NCBI GenBank assembly: GCA_023458055.1
Contig: JAEXAW010000083.1
Span: forward strand, 1-24,021
Length of the DNA: 24,021 nt
Direction of reading: 5' to 3'
DNA from: Pseudomonadota bacterium
GTDB lineage: Bacteria > Pseudomonadota > Alphaproteobacteria > Sphingomonadales > Sphingomonadaceae
Each line of letters starts with the position of its first letter. Position 1 is the stretch's first letter. Positions 8,304 to 15,415 of the stretch are shown in pieces. The notes below the pieces were generated by a model, which saw nothing but the letters and a program-made list of their open reading frames with translations, was not told the DNA's origin and searched no databases. Both the position numbers and the translations under genes were made by a program.

Positions 8304-8372
8304 CCTATTTCGGCGATCCGCGCCTCCCTTTCGCGCGGGTCGCCGTCACCAACTTTCCTGGGGAGGAAAGCA

Positions 8373-8411
8373 TAGCCGTCGGAGGAGCCATCTTCCGGCG
8401 GCTATTTCTAT
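8373..8411 (+). terminator. Possible terminator of the aceA transcript
   Basis: TAGCCG pairs with CGGCTA, with an inner GGA/TCC pairing, followed by TTTCTATC. The T-tract is broken, so this is moderate support only. Confidence 0.5.
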
Positions 8412-8533
8412 CATTATCTCTCGATGATCACGCTCCGCCACCCGCCCATTGCATCGCGCGCCAAACCGGAGCAGAAGGACCCATGTCGGCTGGACAATCA
8501 GCAAACTCAGCCGTGTTAAAGGGAGGTGGGATT

Positions 8534-8842
8534 ATGACATATCGGATTTTACGCACTGGCTTGGCGAGCATGCTATTGATCGGCAGCCTCGCCGCTTGCA
8601 GTTCGCCACCACTCGAAGAAAAGGACCGCGCCACAGTCATCGCGCAATGCGAAAAATCGATGGCGAACCGTAATGCGACGGCCGAGCAGGCGAATAAAAT
8701 GTGCACCTGCACCGCTGACAAGCTGATCGCGGAAAAGATGAGCGCGGTGGGAATGATCTCCAAACGCGGTATGGAAATCATGGATGGCTGCGCCAAAGCT
8801 GCTGGAATGGGAAGCATGTCGGCGCCGGCGCCAGGAGGCTGA
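8534..8842 (+). CDS. Small lipoprotein of unknown function
   Basis: Product of 102 aa. A signal peptide ends in the lipobox LAAC (Cys near residue 21), followed by a Ser-Ser-Pro-Pro linker, so it is probably lipidated and held in the envelope. The mature part is helical, with CEK, a CTC pair and a later single Cys (MDGCAKAAG), enough for two disulfides in the periplasm. The start ATG at 8534 has an excellent GGGAGGTGG ribosome binding site 5 nt upstream, preferred over the in-frame ATG at 8483. No family recognised. It stands alone between the aceA transcript and a long non-coding stretch. Confidence 0.8.
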   Translation: MTYRILRTGLASMLLIGSLAACSSPPLEEKDRATVIAQCEKSMANRNATAEQANKMCTCTADKLIAEKMSAVGMISKRGMEIMDGCAKAAGMGSMSAPAPGG

Positions 8843-8883
8843 TCCCCCGTCTTTCACCCGCGCGTTTCACCAGCGCGCAAAAC

Positions 8884-8938
8884 AAGGCGTAAACGTAAAC
8901 GGGCGCTGGATGTTGCCACCCAGCGCCCACTACGCCTT
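8884..8938. repeat. Nested inverted repeat (possible terminator without T-tract)
   Basis: An outer arm AAGGCGTA/TACGCCTT encloses a perfect inner stem GGGCGCTGG/CCAGCGCCC with a 10-nt loop. It lies about 45 bp after the lipoprotein stop codon, so it may end that transcript or stabilise its 3' end. No run of T follows on either strand. Confidence 0.6.
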
Positions 8939-9504
8939 CAAAATAGTCGGACTTTCCATGCCCTAAAGGTCAATGCGGTCCGCATTTTTTCCGAACGTTT
9001 CGTCCTGCTATCCAAACCTGAAGGCTCAGCTAACAGGCCGCTTGTGACTATCGCTCTTGTGGAGCGGGTCGCCGTTCCGGTTCCGAAGATATGCCGTTGC
9101 TTCCTTTAGCGGGGCGCGCCAGCCTCATCACCAACCGGGTTTGGATGATCCGTTGCCATTTTTCCCGCGCTTAGGTGTTTGGGCAGCCATGGCGGGCAAG
9201 AATGGTCCGGTTTTCATCCTTGGTGAATTTTTACGGTATCGCAGCCATGCTCTTTCACCGCCTGCCAGCTTGGTCCTTGCACCCTAAGGTAAGCGGACCG
9301 GCCTTGTGGCAGATGAAAGGAGTGCACGCCTTGGCAACCATTCACCAGCATCGTCACTTGTGCCAATCGTCCCTTGTCAGCCCAGCTTGCGCTGAAATCG
9401 AGGCGGGGTCGGTTGGTGCCGTTTCGATAGATCAAGGCTGAGCCCACACCCCGAGTCGCTCCAAACGAAAAATACGCAAACCATCCACAGCGCGTACTGC
9501 AAAC

Positions 9505-9513
9505 TGTGGATAA
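9505..9513 (-). promoter_or_regulatory. Isolated DnaA-box 9-mer
   Basis: TGTGGATAA is the complement of the consensus TTATCCACA. A degenerate second copy (CCATCCACA) lies in the opposite orientation at 9481-9489. With only one good box and no origin-type neighbours this is probably not an origin of replication. Confidence 0.3.
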
Positions 9514-9625
9514 GTTCCGCTGGCGTAATATTATTACCATGTCGAGTATTTTTGCGCCCAAATTCCGTAATTTTGGAACAACCTCTGGCGGCCTCACATG
9601 GTTAAAATATTCTATACAAGAATGT

Positions 9626-9656
9626 TTGACAGCGGGCTCAAGCAGTGTTTTACATT
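9626..9656 (+). promoter_or_regulatory. Candidate promoter of the 9696-12346 operon
   Basis: TTGACA at 9626-9631 is a full -35 element. A TTTACATT stretch 17-19 nt later could serve as the -10. It lies about 40 bp before the first start codon. Confidence 0.4.
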
Positions 9657-9695
9657 TTGTTTCGATTCCACCATTCACTTGAGGAATTATGGTGA

Positions 9696-10226
9696 ATGCC
9701 GCAACGCGATGCGCTTCCGTTTCTTGCCTTCCCCATCCTTGCGGGAGCCATGGTTTTGACCGAACCCGGTAACGCATCGGCGCTGCCCGCCAATATATGG
9801 AAAGATGTCCGGACACTCGACATCGATTGTTCCATTTCGGGCGGCACGGCGGCTCAAAGGGCTGCGATTTGTGAGCGGCTGATTGCGACGGCAGCCGCGA
9901 ACGCCCCTATCCCGGTGCGCGCAGCCGACACGTCGGCACCCGCAACGCCAGGACATGCCCGACTGCATATGAAGGGTCACATTAGCGGCGATGGCACGGC
10001 GCTCGGTTTTACCGGCTCGGTGCATAGCGAAGTCGCCGCACTGCGGTCGGACGAAACCCAGCGCTCGGCCGCCCATCCGGTCAAGCTTGTGCTCGGCAAA
10101 CGCACGATCAAGCCGGATGGTCCGCTCCATGCCGCACTGAGCGAATTACTACCATGGGGGAAAATTTCACCGGCACGGCGCGCGGCCCCACCGCGACAAT
10201 ATTATATTGAACATAAAGCTGATTAA
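9696..10226 (+). CDS. Secreted protein of unknown function, cotranscribed with the metalloprotease
   Basis: Product of 176 aa. The N-terminus looks like a signal peptide (FLAFPILAGAMVL, then NASA and ALPA), followed by WKDVRTLDIDCSISGGTAAQRAAICERLI, with two Cys about 14 residues apart that could form a disulfide in the periplasm. The rest alternates beta-like and charged segments and ends in YYIEHKAD. I do not recognise a family. Only 17 bp separate it from the RTX protease in the same direction, so one transcript is likely. Periplasmic protease inhibitors often accompany serralysins, but the sequence lacks clear features of the Inh/AprI inhibitors, so any inhibitor or chaperone role is speculation. 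The start is weakly supported: GAGG lies about 13 nt upstream. Confidence 0.65.
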   Translation: MPQRDALPFLAFPILAGAMVLTEPGNASALPANIWKDVRTLDIDCSISGGTAAQRAAICERLIATAAANAPIPVRAADTSAPATPGHARLHMKGHISGDGTALGFTGSVHSEVAALRSDETQRSAAHPVKLVLGKRTIKPDGPLHAALSELLPWGKISPARRAAPPRQYYIEHKAD

Positions 10227-10243
10227 CTGAGGGAGAGAGAAAA

Positions 10244-12346
10244 ATGCCAGAAGCAACACTGACAGATGCAGGTTTCCTGACGTTGCCGCATGAGGCGCGC
10301 AGCGGTGACAAGGGTTTAGATCGCGGCGAATTTGTCGAAAGCGCCTCGGTGGACCCACACGCCGGTCAGACTTACCTTAACAAGCCAATCTGGACACCCG
10401 ATGAGGCGGCTGCCAACCTTAATCGCACGGGCTATGATTGGTACACCAACAATTATGGTGTGCTGGATGATGGCGTCCTCAATTTCGCCTTCTACAACAG
10501 CCGTGCCGACCTGTTCCAGACCGGTTACATCAATGATGCCGGAACATCAGCATTCAGCGAATATTTCAGTTTCCTTGCCTTCACGCCCGCCCAGCGCGAT
10601 GCGGCCCGCGAAGCGCTCGGATTGTGGGATGATCTGGTGAGTATCAGCTTTGTTGAAACCACCGACATTGCCGCAGCCGATATTCGTTACGGGAATGCAA
10701 ATACAGGAAGCTCATCACAAGCTTATGCCTATCTGCCGTTTGGCACGATCTACGATGACCCCGAAGGCGGCTGGTCGAACCTTCAAGACCTCGGCGGCGA
10801 CGTCTGGGTCAACCGGACGTTGGCCAATAATTTTTCGCCCTTGGGTCCGAGCTACTATGGTGCCTTCACCCTGCTCCATGAAACCGGCCACGCTTTGGGG
10901 CTCAGCCATCCGGGTGACTATAATGCCAGCGATGACAGCGACGGTGACGGTGTGCCCGACCCGATCACCTACGGCAACGATGCCTATTATGCGCAGGATA
11001 GCCAGCAATATACGATTATGAGCTATTTCGATGGCTATGAGACCGGCGCGCAATATATCGACTGGACGCTGATGAACTTCGCTTATGCATCAACGCCGAT
11101 GGTGCATGATATTGCCGCAATCCAGGCGATGTATGGTGCCGATCCCAACACCCGGACGGGTGACACGGTTTACGGGTTTAACAGCACCGCAGACCGTGCC
11201 GTTTTCGATTTCAGCGTAAACACCCGGCCCATCCTCAACATCTATGATGCGGGCGGCAATGACACGATTGATTTCAGCGGCTGGAATACGGATTCGGTCA
11301 TCGACCTCAACGCGGGCGCTTATAGTTCTGGCGGCGGGACGCAGGAGTTCCTGACGCTTGAACAGATCAACGCCAACCGCGCAGCGCTCGGCCTGACTGC
11401 ACGAACGCAGGCGACCTATGATCTTTACAACCAGCTCTTCCGCGATCCGCAAGGGCTGACCACCGGCCTCTTCCACGACAATATCGCGATTGCTTATGGC
11501 GTCACGATTGAAAATGCCGTGGGTGGCGGCGGGGATGACCTGATCGTCGCCAACAATGTCGCCAACCGCATTGATGGCGGCGCGGGATCCGACACGGTGA
11601 GCTATGCAACCGCAACCTCCGGCGTGATCCTTTACATGGGATTGAGCTTCACCGCGTTCGGAGGCGCATCGGGTGATCGCCTCATCTCGATCGAAAATAT
11701 CATCGGTTCTGCCCATAATGACATCATTGTCGGCTCGTTCGGTGACAATGTGATCAGCGGTGGATCGGGCGGCTATGACATTCTCGTCGGTGGTGGCGGC
11801 AATGATACGATCAGCTATGCGCAGGCGACTGCGGGGGTGACGGTCGACATTCACAATAACCGTACCGCAGGCGATGCCCGTTTCGACACCATCTATGGCT
11901 TCAACAACATTGTCGGAACCGATTTCGCCGATGTGCTGAGCGGGAATGATGGCAATAACCGGCTGTCGGGCGGCGCCGGTGACGACCGCATTGATGGCGG
12001 CAAAGGTAATGACATCATCAATGGCGGGCTCGGTGCGGATCGCCTCTCCGGCGGACGGGGCAACGACACGTTCGTGTTCGATCAGATCGACAGCGCACGG
12101 GACATCATCACCGATTTCCAGAGCCGCTATGACAAAATCGACCTGTCGGGCCTCGATGCCATCGCAGGGACCTATGCGGATGACGCGTTCAGCTTCATTG
12201 GCTCTACCGCCTTTTCCAACGTGGCGGGCCAGTTGCGCTATGCCAATGGCATCATCGAGGGCGACGTTAACGGCGATGGCATTGCTGATTTCAGCATACA
12301 GCTCCAGGGCAATGTTAATCTGAACCTCGCCGACTTCATCCTGTAA
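10244..12346 (+). CDS. RTX serralysin-like zinc metalloprotease (M10)
   Basis: Product of 700 aa. The catalytic part carries H212-E-x-x-H216-x-x-G219-x-x-H222 (HETGHALGLSH) followed by P, and a Met-turn at M259 (TIMSYFDGYE), the signature of metzincin peptidases of the serralysin branch. The C-terminal half holds glycine-rich RTX nonapeptides in separate blocks (around residues 425-450, 505-525 and 565-610; e.g. GGAGDDRIDGGKGND), which bind Ca2+. It then ends in the serralysin C-terminal domain (TFVFDQIDSARDIITDF) and the hydrophobic tail NLADFIL. There is no signal peptide, so export by a type I system is expected; no transporter genes are in the window. Extra Ca2+-loop-like segments occur just after the zinc site (DSDGDGVPDP) and near the end (DVNGDGIADF). 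At 700 aa it is longer than classic serralysins (about 480 aa). AGGGAGAG lies before the start. Confidence 0.92.
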   Translation: MPEATLTDAGFLTLPHEARSGDKGLDRGEFVESASVDPHAGQTYLNKPIWTPDEAAANLNRTGYDWYTNNYGVLDDGVLNFAFYNSRADLFQTGYINDAGTSAFSEYFSFLAFTPAQRDAAREALGLWDDLVSISFVETTDIAAADIRYGNANTGSSSQAYAYLPFGTIYDDPEGGWSNLQDLGGDVWVNRTLANNFSPLGPSYYGAFTLLHETGHALGLSHPGDYNASDDSDGDGVPDPITYGNDAYYAQDSQQYTIMSYFDGYETGAQYIDWTLMNFAYASTPMVHDIAAIQAMYGADPNTRTGDTVYGFNSTADRAVFDFSVNTRPILNIYDAGGNDTIDFSGWNTDSVIDLNAGAYSSGGGTQEFLTLEQINANRAALGLTARTQATYDLYNQLFRDPQGLTTGLFHDNIAIAYGVTIENAVGGGGDDLIVANNVANRIDGGAGSDTVSYATATSGVILYMGLSFTAFGGASGDRLISIENIIGSAHNDIIVGSFGDNVISGGSGGYDILVGGGGNDTISYAQATAGVTVDIHNNRTAGDARFDTIYGFNNIVGTDFADVLSGNDGNNRLSGGAGDDRIDGGKGNDIINGGLGADRLSGGRGNDTFVFDQIDSARDIITDFQSRYDKIDLSGLDAIAGTYADDAFSFIGSTAFSNVAGQLRYANGIIEGDVNGDGIADFSIQLQGNVNLNLADFIL

Positions 12347-12362
12347 TCGGTTGACCTACAAG

Positions 12363-12396
12363 AAAGGCGCCGGAGGTTATTCCGGCGCCTTTTCTT
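12363..12396 (+). terminator. Rho-independent terminator of the metalloprotease operon
   Basis: AAGGCGCCGGA pairs perfectly over 11 bp with TCCGGCGCCTT across a 6-nt loop, followed by TTCTTA. It starts 17 bp past the stop codon. The A-rich left arm may let it act in the reverse direction on the converging nadA transcript too. Confidence 0.88.
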
Positions 12397-12422
12397 ATGG
12401 CCTAAGCGTCAATGGGGGCGTT

Positions 12423-13415
12423 TCAGCTACGCGGCCCCAAATCGCCTTGCCCGACCGTTGCGCTGGCCATTTCCAGCATCTTGTCGAGGCTCTTCTTGGC
12501 GGCGAGGCGGAGGCCCTCTTCAATCTCTACCCGTGGCTCAAGGTCACGTAGCGCGAGATAGAGTTTCTCCATCGTGTTTAGCGCCATGTACGGGCATATA
12601 TTGCAGTTGCAGTTACCATCCGCGCCGGGTGTACCGATGAAGGTCTTTTCCGGCACCGCCTTTTCCATCTGGTGGATGATGTGCGGTTCGGTGGCGACGA
12701 TCAGCGTATCGCCGTCCATCGTCTTGGCATAGTTCAGGATCCCGCTGGTCGATCCGACATAGTCGGCATGTTCGACGATATAGCCCGGACATTCGGGGTG
12801 GGCGGCAACCGGCGCACCGGGATGCTGCGCCTTCAGCTTGATGAGTTCGGTTTCGCTGAAGGCTTCATGGACAATGCACACGCCCGGCCACAGCAGCATC
12901 TCGCGTCCGAGCTTGCGGGCAAGATAGCCGCCGAGATGTTTGTCGGGGCCGAAAATGATCTTCTGCTCGAGCGGAATCTGGCTGAGGATTTTTTCCGCCG
13001 AGGAGGAGGTAACGATAACGTCGCTGAGCGCCTTCACCTCGGTCGAGCAGTTAATATAGGTGAGCGCGATATGATCCGGGTGCGCCTCACGGAAGGCCTT
13101 GAACTGCGCAGGCGGGCAGCTGTCTTCAAGGCTGCATCCGGCATCAAGATCGGGCAGCACCACAATCTTTTCGGGCGACAGGATTTTGGCGGTGTCGGCC
13201 ATGAACTTGACCCCGCAAAAGGCGATCACCTCGGCATCGGTTTCGGCCGCCTTGCGCGACAGTTCGAGGCTGTCGCCGACGAAATCGGCTATGTCCTGAA
13301 TTTCGGGCTTTTGATAATAATGGGCGAAGATGACTGCATTGCGCTCCTTACGCAGACGCTCAATCTCGGCCATGATGTCGACACCAGACAGATTCTCTCG
13401 GGGTTGCATATTCAT
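12423..13415 (-). CDS. nadA: Quinolinate synthase A
   Basis: Product of 330 aa. It condenses iminoaspartate with dihydroxyacetone phosphate to quinolinate in de novo NAD synthesis, using an oxygen-sensitive [4Fe-4S] cluster. Visible family marks are IFAHYYQKPEIQDIADFVGDSLELS near residue 30, the conserved Cys region AFCGVKFMA (C67), INCSTEVKA, TSSSAEKI, HPECPGYIVE and CNCNICPYMALNT near residue 270, where cluster ligands are expected. Length and motifs fit an intact enzyme. The start at 13415 has GAGGGA about 11 nt upstream. It is the last gene of a tight minus-strand run after the MBL-fold and DUF4230 genes, 15 bp behind the latter. No nadB or nadC is next to it. Confidence 0.96.
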   Translation of the reverse strand: MNMQPRENLSGVDIMAEIERLRKERNAVIFAHYYQKPEIQDIADFVGDSLELSRKAAETDAEVIAFCGVKFMADTAKILSPEKIVVLPDLDAGCSLEDSCPPAQFKAFREAHPDHIALTYINCSTEVKALSDVIVTSSSAEKILSQIPLEQKIIFGPDKHLGGYLARKLGREMLLWPGVCIVHEAFSETELIKLKAQHPGAPVAAHPECPGYIVEHADYVGSTSGILNYAKTMDGDTLIVATEPHIIHQMEKAVPEKTFIGTPGADGNCNCNICPYMALNTMEKLYLALRDLEPRVEIEEGLRLAAKKSLDKMLEMASATVGQGDLGPRS

Positions 13416-13430
13416 TGTCTTACATTCCCT

Positions 13431-14060
13431 CTATTCGTCGGCAAAGCGGACGGTCACGCCCGCATCTATTCCCGCCGCCTTCAACGGCATAGCAAAATTT
13501 TGCGTGAGCGCGGTTCGTGCGGCGTTGCGGGCAAGGCGCATCGGGGTTTCGCCCTGCGCCTGTTTCAACAGATCGGCCCGGACCGCGCGGCGATTGGCGG
13601 CATCGAGTTGCGCTTCGGCATCGGTTAGCGCCATCAGCACCGCGCCTTCCTGATATTCGCTAATCGATGACATATCGATTTCAGGGCCAGCGATACGCAG
13701 CTTTGGAATGGTGACCTCAAGCTGCTTGGTGGTCGCATTCCAATCAAGGTCAGAGGAGCGCAATTTGCCGAGATCGACCTCATAGCGCACCGTCCCCGGC
13801 GTGATCAGCGTCTTCTTGGCAGCCAAAGCCCCGCCAAAGCGAGATTGCGACGAGGTCACCACCGCGACATAGCGCGCAGTAAACGGCACCAGCACATTCT
13901 GCTCCTGCATCGCTTGCAGGCTCGAATTGATGATCGTTTGCGGGTCACCCTGACGCATCCAGTTTTGATAGCCTTTCCAGGCGCCCAGCAACGCGATCGC
14001 AGCCAGCGCGACCAGCGCCCAGCCCCAAAGGTTACGCTTGATGATGGGCGGCGGATTCAT
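13431..14060 (-). CDS. DUF4230 family membrane-anchored protein
   Basis: Product of 209 aa from the ATG at 14060, which overlaps the upstream stop as ATGA and has GGAG about 9 nt before it; the in-frame ATG at 14075 is less likely. A short basic N-terminus (NPPPIIKRN) precedes one transmembrane helix (LWGWALVALAAIALLGAW), and the rest lies outside the membrane. The body carries the DUF4230 pattern: LVPFTARYVAVVTS, TLITPGTVRYEVDLGKL, and LEVTIPKLRIAGPEI. The function of the family is unknown. It is translationally coupled to the MBL-fold gene and 15 bp before nadA, so the three genes form an operon. Confidence 0.85.
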   Translation of the reverse strand: MNPPPIIKRNLWGWALVALAAIALLGAWKGYQNWMRQGDPQTIINSSLQAMQEQNVLVPFTARYVAVVTSSQSRFGGALAAKKTLITPGTVRYEVDLGKLRSSDLDWNATTKQLEVTIPKLRIAGPEIDMSSISEYQEGAVLMALTDAEAQLDAANRRAVRADLLKQAQGETPMRLARNAARTALTQNFAMPLKAAGIDAGVTVRFADE

Positions 14061-14986
14061 GCGACCATTCTCCAAATTCCTTCGTTTGTCTCCTCAACGC
14101 GGCCGCGCACTTTAAGCTCCAGCAGATGCGCGAGCACCGATTGCCCCGCTGCCCCATGCAACCGCGGGTCGAGCCCTTTGTACATCTCGGCAACGAAATC
14201 GGGGAGCGCATGCGGCCCTTCGCCCAGCATCCGCAAAATCTGGCCTTCGCGCTGTTTGCGGTGGCCCATCATGCCGCGCGCGAGCCGGTGCGGCTTTCCA
14301 ACCGCTGCTCCGTGGGCGGGATAGTAGATTTTGTCCTGTGGCCGGTCGATCAGCTTTTGCAGGCTGTCCATATAGGCGGCCATGTCGCCATCGGGCGGCG
14401 AAATCACGCTGGTCGACCAACCCATGATATGATCGCCGGTAAACAGCGCCCCACTCTCTTCGAGTGCGTAGCAGAGATGGTTGGACGTGTGGCCCGGTGT
14501 TGCGACCGCGGTAAGGATCCACCCCTCGCCCGTTATGGTTTCACCGTCTGCCAATACCCGGTCCGGCTTGTAGCCGCGATCAAACGCCGCATCGGCGCGC
14601 GGTCCACTATCGTCGAGGACAAGCGGCGCGCAACCGATCACCGGCGCGTCCAGCCGCGCCTTCAACACCGCCGCTGCCGGACTATGATCGCGATGGGTAT
14701 GGGTACAGGCAATCGCGACCACCCGCCGTCCCTTGAGCGCGGCAAGTAACGCTTCGATATGGTCGAGCTCATCCGGCCCCGGATCGATCACCGCCACGTC
14801 TTCACGCCCGACTATGTAGGTTTGCGTGCCCGTATAGGTATAGGGGGACGGGTTACCCGCCAGAACACGCTGAACCAGCGGTTCAAGTTGCTCAATTTGG
14901 CCCACAGGACCGGGGGGTGGAATCTCCATACGCTGCATGTGGCAGGTCGGACGCGGTTTTTGAAGACCCGTTCCTATGGGCTTCAT
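14057..14986 (-). CDS. MBL-fold metallo-hydrolase with C-terminal winged helix (LACTB2-like)
   Basis: Up to 309 aa. The metallo-beta-lactamase fold is shown by the zinc motif THTHRDHSP, the later ligands TPGHTSNHL and GDHIMGWST, and YYPAHG. The C-terminal 80 residues (HRKQREGQILRML ... LLELKVRGRVEETNEGIWRMV) match the winged-helix tail of the LACTB2/BLACT_WH group, whose members act as hydrolases or RNases. The substrate here is unknown. The start is uncertain: no clear ribosome binding site precedes 14986, and internal Met codons (MQRMEIPPP) could be used. It heads the operon with DUF4230 and nadA. Its 5' end lies next to, and divergent from, the tandem sigma-54 repeats. Confidence 0.85.
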   Translation of the reverse strand: MKPIGTGLQKPRPTCHMQRMEIPPPGPVGQIEQLEPLVQRVLAGNPSPYTYTGTQTYIVGREDVAVIDPGPDELDHIEALLAALKGRRVVAIACTHTHRDHSPAAAVLKARLDAPVIGCAPLVLDDSGPRADAAFDRGYKPDRVLADGETITGEGWILTAVATPGHTSNHLCYALEESGALFTGDHIMGWSTSVISPPDGDMAAYMDSLQKLIDRPQDKIYYPAHGAAVGKPHRLARGMMGHRKQREGQILRMLGEGPHALPDFVAEMYKGLDPRLHGAAGQSVLAHLLELKVRGRVEETNEGIWRMVA

Positions 14987-15032
14987 CTGAAAAGCAGCGA
15001 AAATGTCGGGAAAAATTACACCTTGTTATGTC

Positions 15033-15050
15033 GTTAACCTTTTGTTTACC
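15033..15050 (+). promoter_or_regulatory. Candidate activator site (UAS) of copy 1
   Basis: GTTAACC-N4-GTTTACC is a direct repeat with an 11-bp period, close to one helical turn. It lies 80 bp before the predicted start of transcription, the same distance as in copy 2. This is where a sigma-54 activator would bind. Which activator is not known; PrsR is encoded in the window. Confidence 0.45.
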
Positions 15051-15085
15051 ACCACAGCTTATGAAAAAGCGCGGCTAGCGCGAAT

Positions 15086-15101
15086 TGGCACGGCCACTGC
15101 A
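15086..15101 (+). promoter_or_regulatory. Sigma-54 promoter of copy 1
   Basis: TGGCACGGCCACTGCA matches the -24/-12 consensus TGGCACG-N4-TTGCA at all but one conserved base (C for the first T of TTGC) and has the exact GG-N10-GC spacing. The -12 C at 15100 predicts a start near 15113, exactly where similarity between the two copies resumes. Confidence 0.85.
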
Positions 15102-15112
15102 TAGTTATGCAT

Positions 15113-15190
15113 GTTCCTGAGTGTTTCGCTCCAGAGCGGCGGGTTAGACAGGATTGGTCCCCAGTCTAACCCGCCCTCGCCCGGACATCC
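15113..15190 (+). ncRNA. Predicted sigma-54-dependent small RNA, copy 1
   Basis: The segment starts GTTCCTGAGTGTTTCGCTC, which can form a small hairpin (GAGTG/CGCTC). The main stem GCGGGTTAGAC/GTCTAACCCGC (15139-15149 with 15164-15174) is perfect over 11 bp, extends by one G-C pair and, past a bulge, by GAG/CTC. The 14-nt loop AGGATTGGTCCCCA can itself pair GGA with UCC around UUGG. There is no start codon with a ribosome binding site, and no plus-strand gene follows before cysS at 16.7 kb. The 3' end is unknown: no T-run follows, so processing or read-through to the hairpin at 15548 is possible. No known RNA family recognised. Confidence 0.7.
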
Positions 15191-15335
15191 CCACAAGCAA
15201 ATCAAAACAGGTGGACAGCCAATATCCGGCTCGTCAATGTCATGCGCGATCTGCGCCTCTCGCCTGTCACGCCCCTCGACCTCCACGCTTGAGATTGTAA
15301 CGCGAATGTCGGCAATTTTTACAACCACGATACGC

Positions 15336-15353
15336 GTTTACCTTTTGCTTACC
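15336..15353 (+). promoter_or_regulatory. Candidate activator site (UAS) of copy 2
   Basis: GTTTACC-N4-GCTTACC, with the same layout and position (-80) as in copy 1. The flanking bases differ between copies while the YTWACC cores and the TTTT spacer are kept, which supports a protein-binding role. Confidence 0.45.
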
Positions 15354-15388
15354 ATCGTGTTGGTTAGAAAACTGCGATTGGTACGACT

Positions 15389-15404
15389 TGGCACAGGGGC
15401 TGCA
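15389..15404 (+). promoter_or_regulatory. Sigma-54 promoter of copy 2
   Basis: TGGCACAGGGGCTGCA has GG-N10-GC spacing and keeps TGGCAC and TGCA. The inner bases differ from copy 1 (AGGGGC against GGCCAC), so the consensus positions are conserved while the spacer is free, as expected for a working sigma-54 promoter. The predicted start is near 15416. Confidence 0.85.
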
Positions 15405-15415
15405 TAGATTTCAGC

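Larger units (their letters stand above)
8843..9695. other. About 850 bp with no convincing gene
   Basis: This stretch is less GC-rich than its surroundings in its second half. It holds a nested inverted repeat at 8884-8938 and a perfect DnaA-box 9-mer at 9505-9513, followed by AT-rich sequence. A minus-strand frame at 9214-9440 encodes a protein-like tail (RPRLDFSASWADKGRLAQV) with more CGA, GGA and CAA codons than the neighbouring genes. Its upstream half runs antisense into the 9696 gene and has no ribosome binding site, so I treat it as a possible decayed gene fragment rather than a gene. A candidate promoter for the next operon lies at its right end. Confidence 0.5.
15002..15190 (+). repeat. 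Tandem repeat unit, copy 1 (UAS + sigma-54 promoter + hairpin RNA)
   Basis: This 189-bp unit recurs at 15305-15494, offset by 303 bp. The start block AATGTCGG, the CTTTTG-centred direct repeat, the GG-N10-GC promoter and the hairpin segment are all shared. Similarity is patchy upstream, high in the promoter and about 90 % downstream of the predicted transcription start, a pattern that suggests selection on separate functional parts rather than a recent duplication. Confidence 0.9.

Noticed and set aside
9481..9513. Possible replication origin
   Set aside because: One perfect and one degenerate DnaA box are not a cluster, and there are no dnaA, dnaN, parAB or similar neighbours.
9214..9816. 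200-aa minus-strand frame
   Set aside because: The upstream half is antisense to the secreted-protein gene and has no start signal. Only the last 75 residues look protein-like, so it is noted as a possible remnant, not a gene.
11090..11854. 254-aa minus-strand frame inside the metalloprotease gene
   Set aside because: Shadow of the GC-rich RTX repeats; the residue pattern follows the opposite strand.
15113..15190. The two repeat units as Rho-independent terminators only
   Set aside because: No T-run follows either stem, and each is preceded at a fixed distance by a sigma-54 promoter, which terminators would not explain.
15059..15407. Short open frames (89 and 98 aa) across the repeat units
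   Set aside because: They start without ribosome binding sites and do not keep the same frame through both copies; the one-base insertion and the loop conservation fit RNA, not protein.
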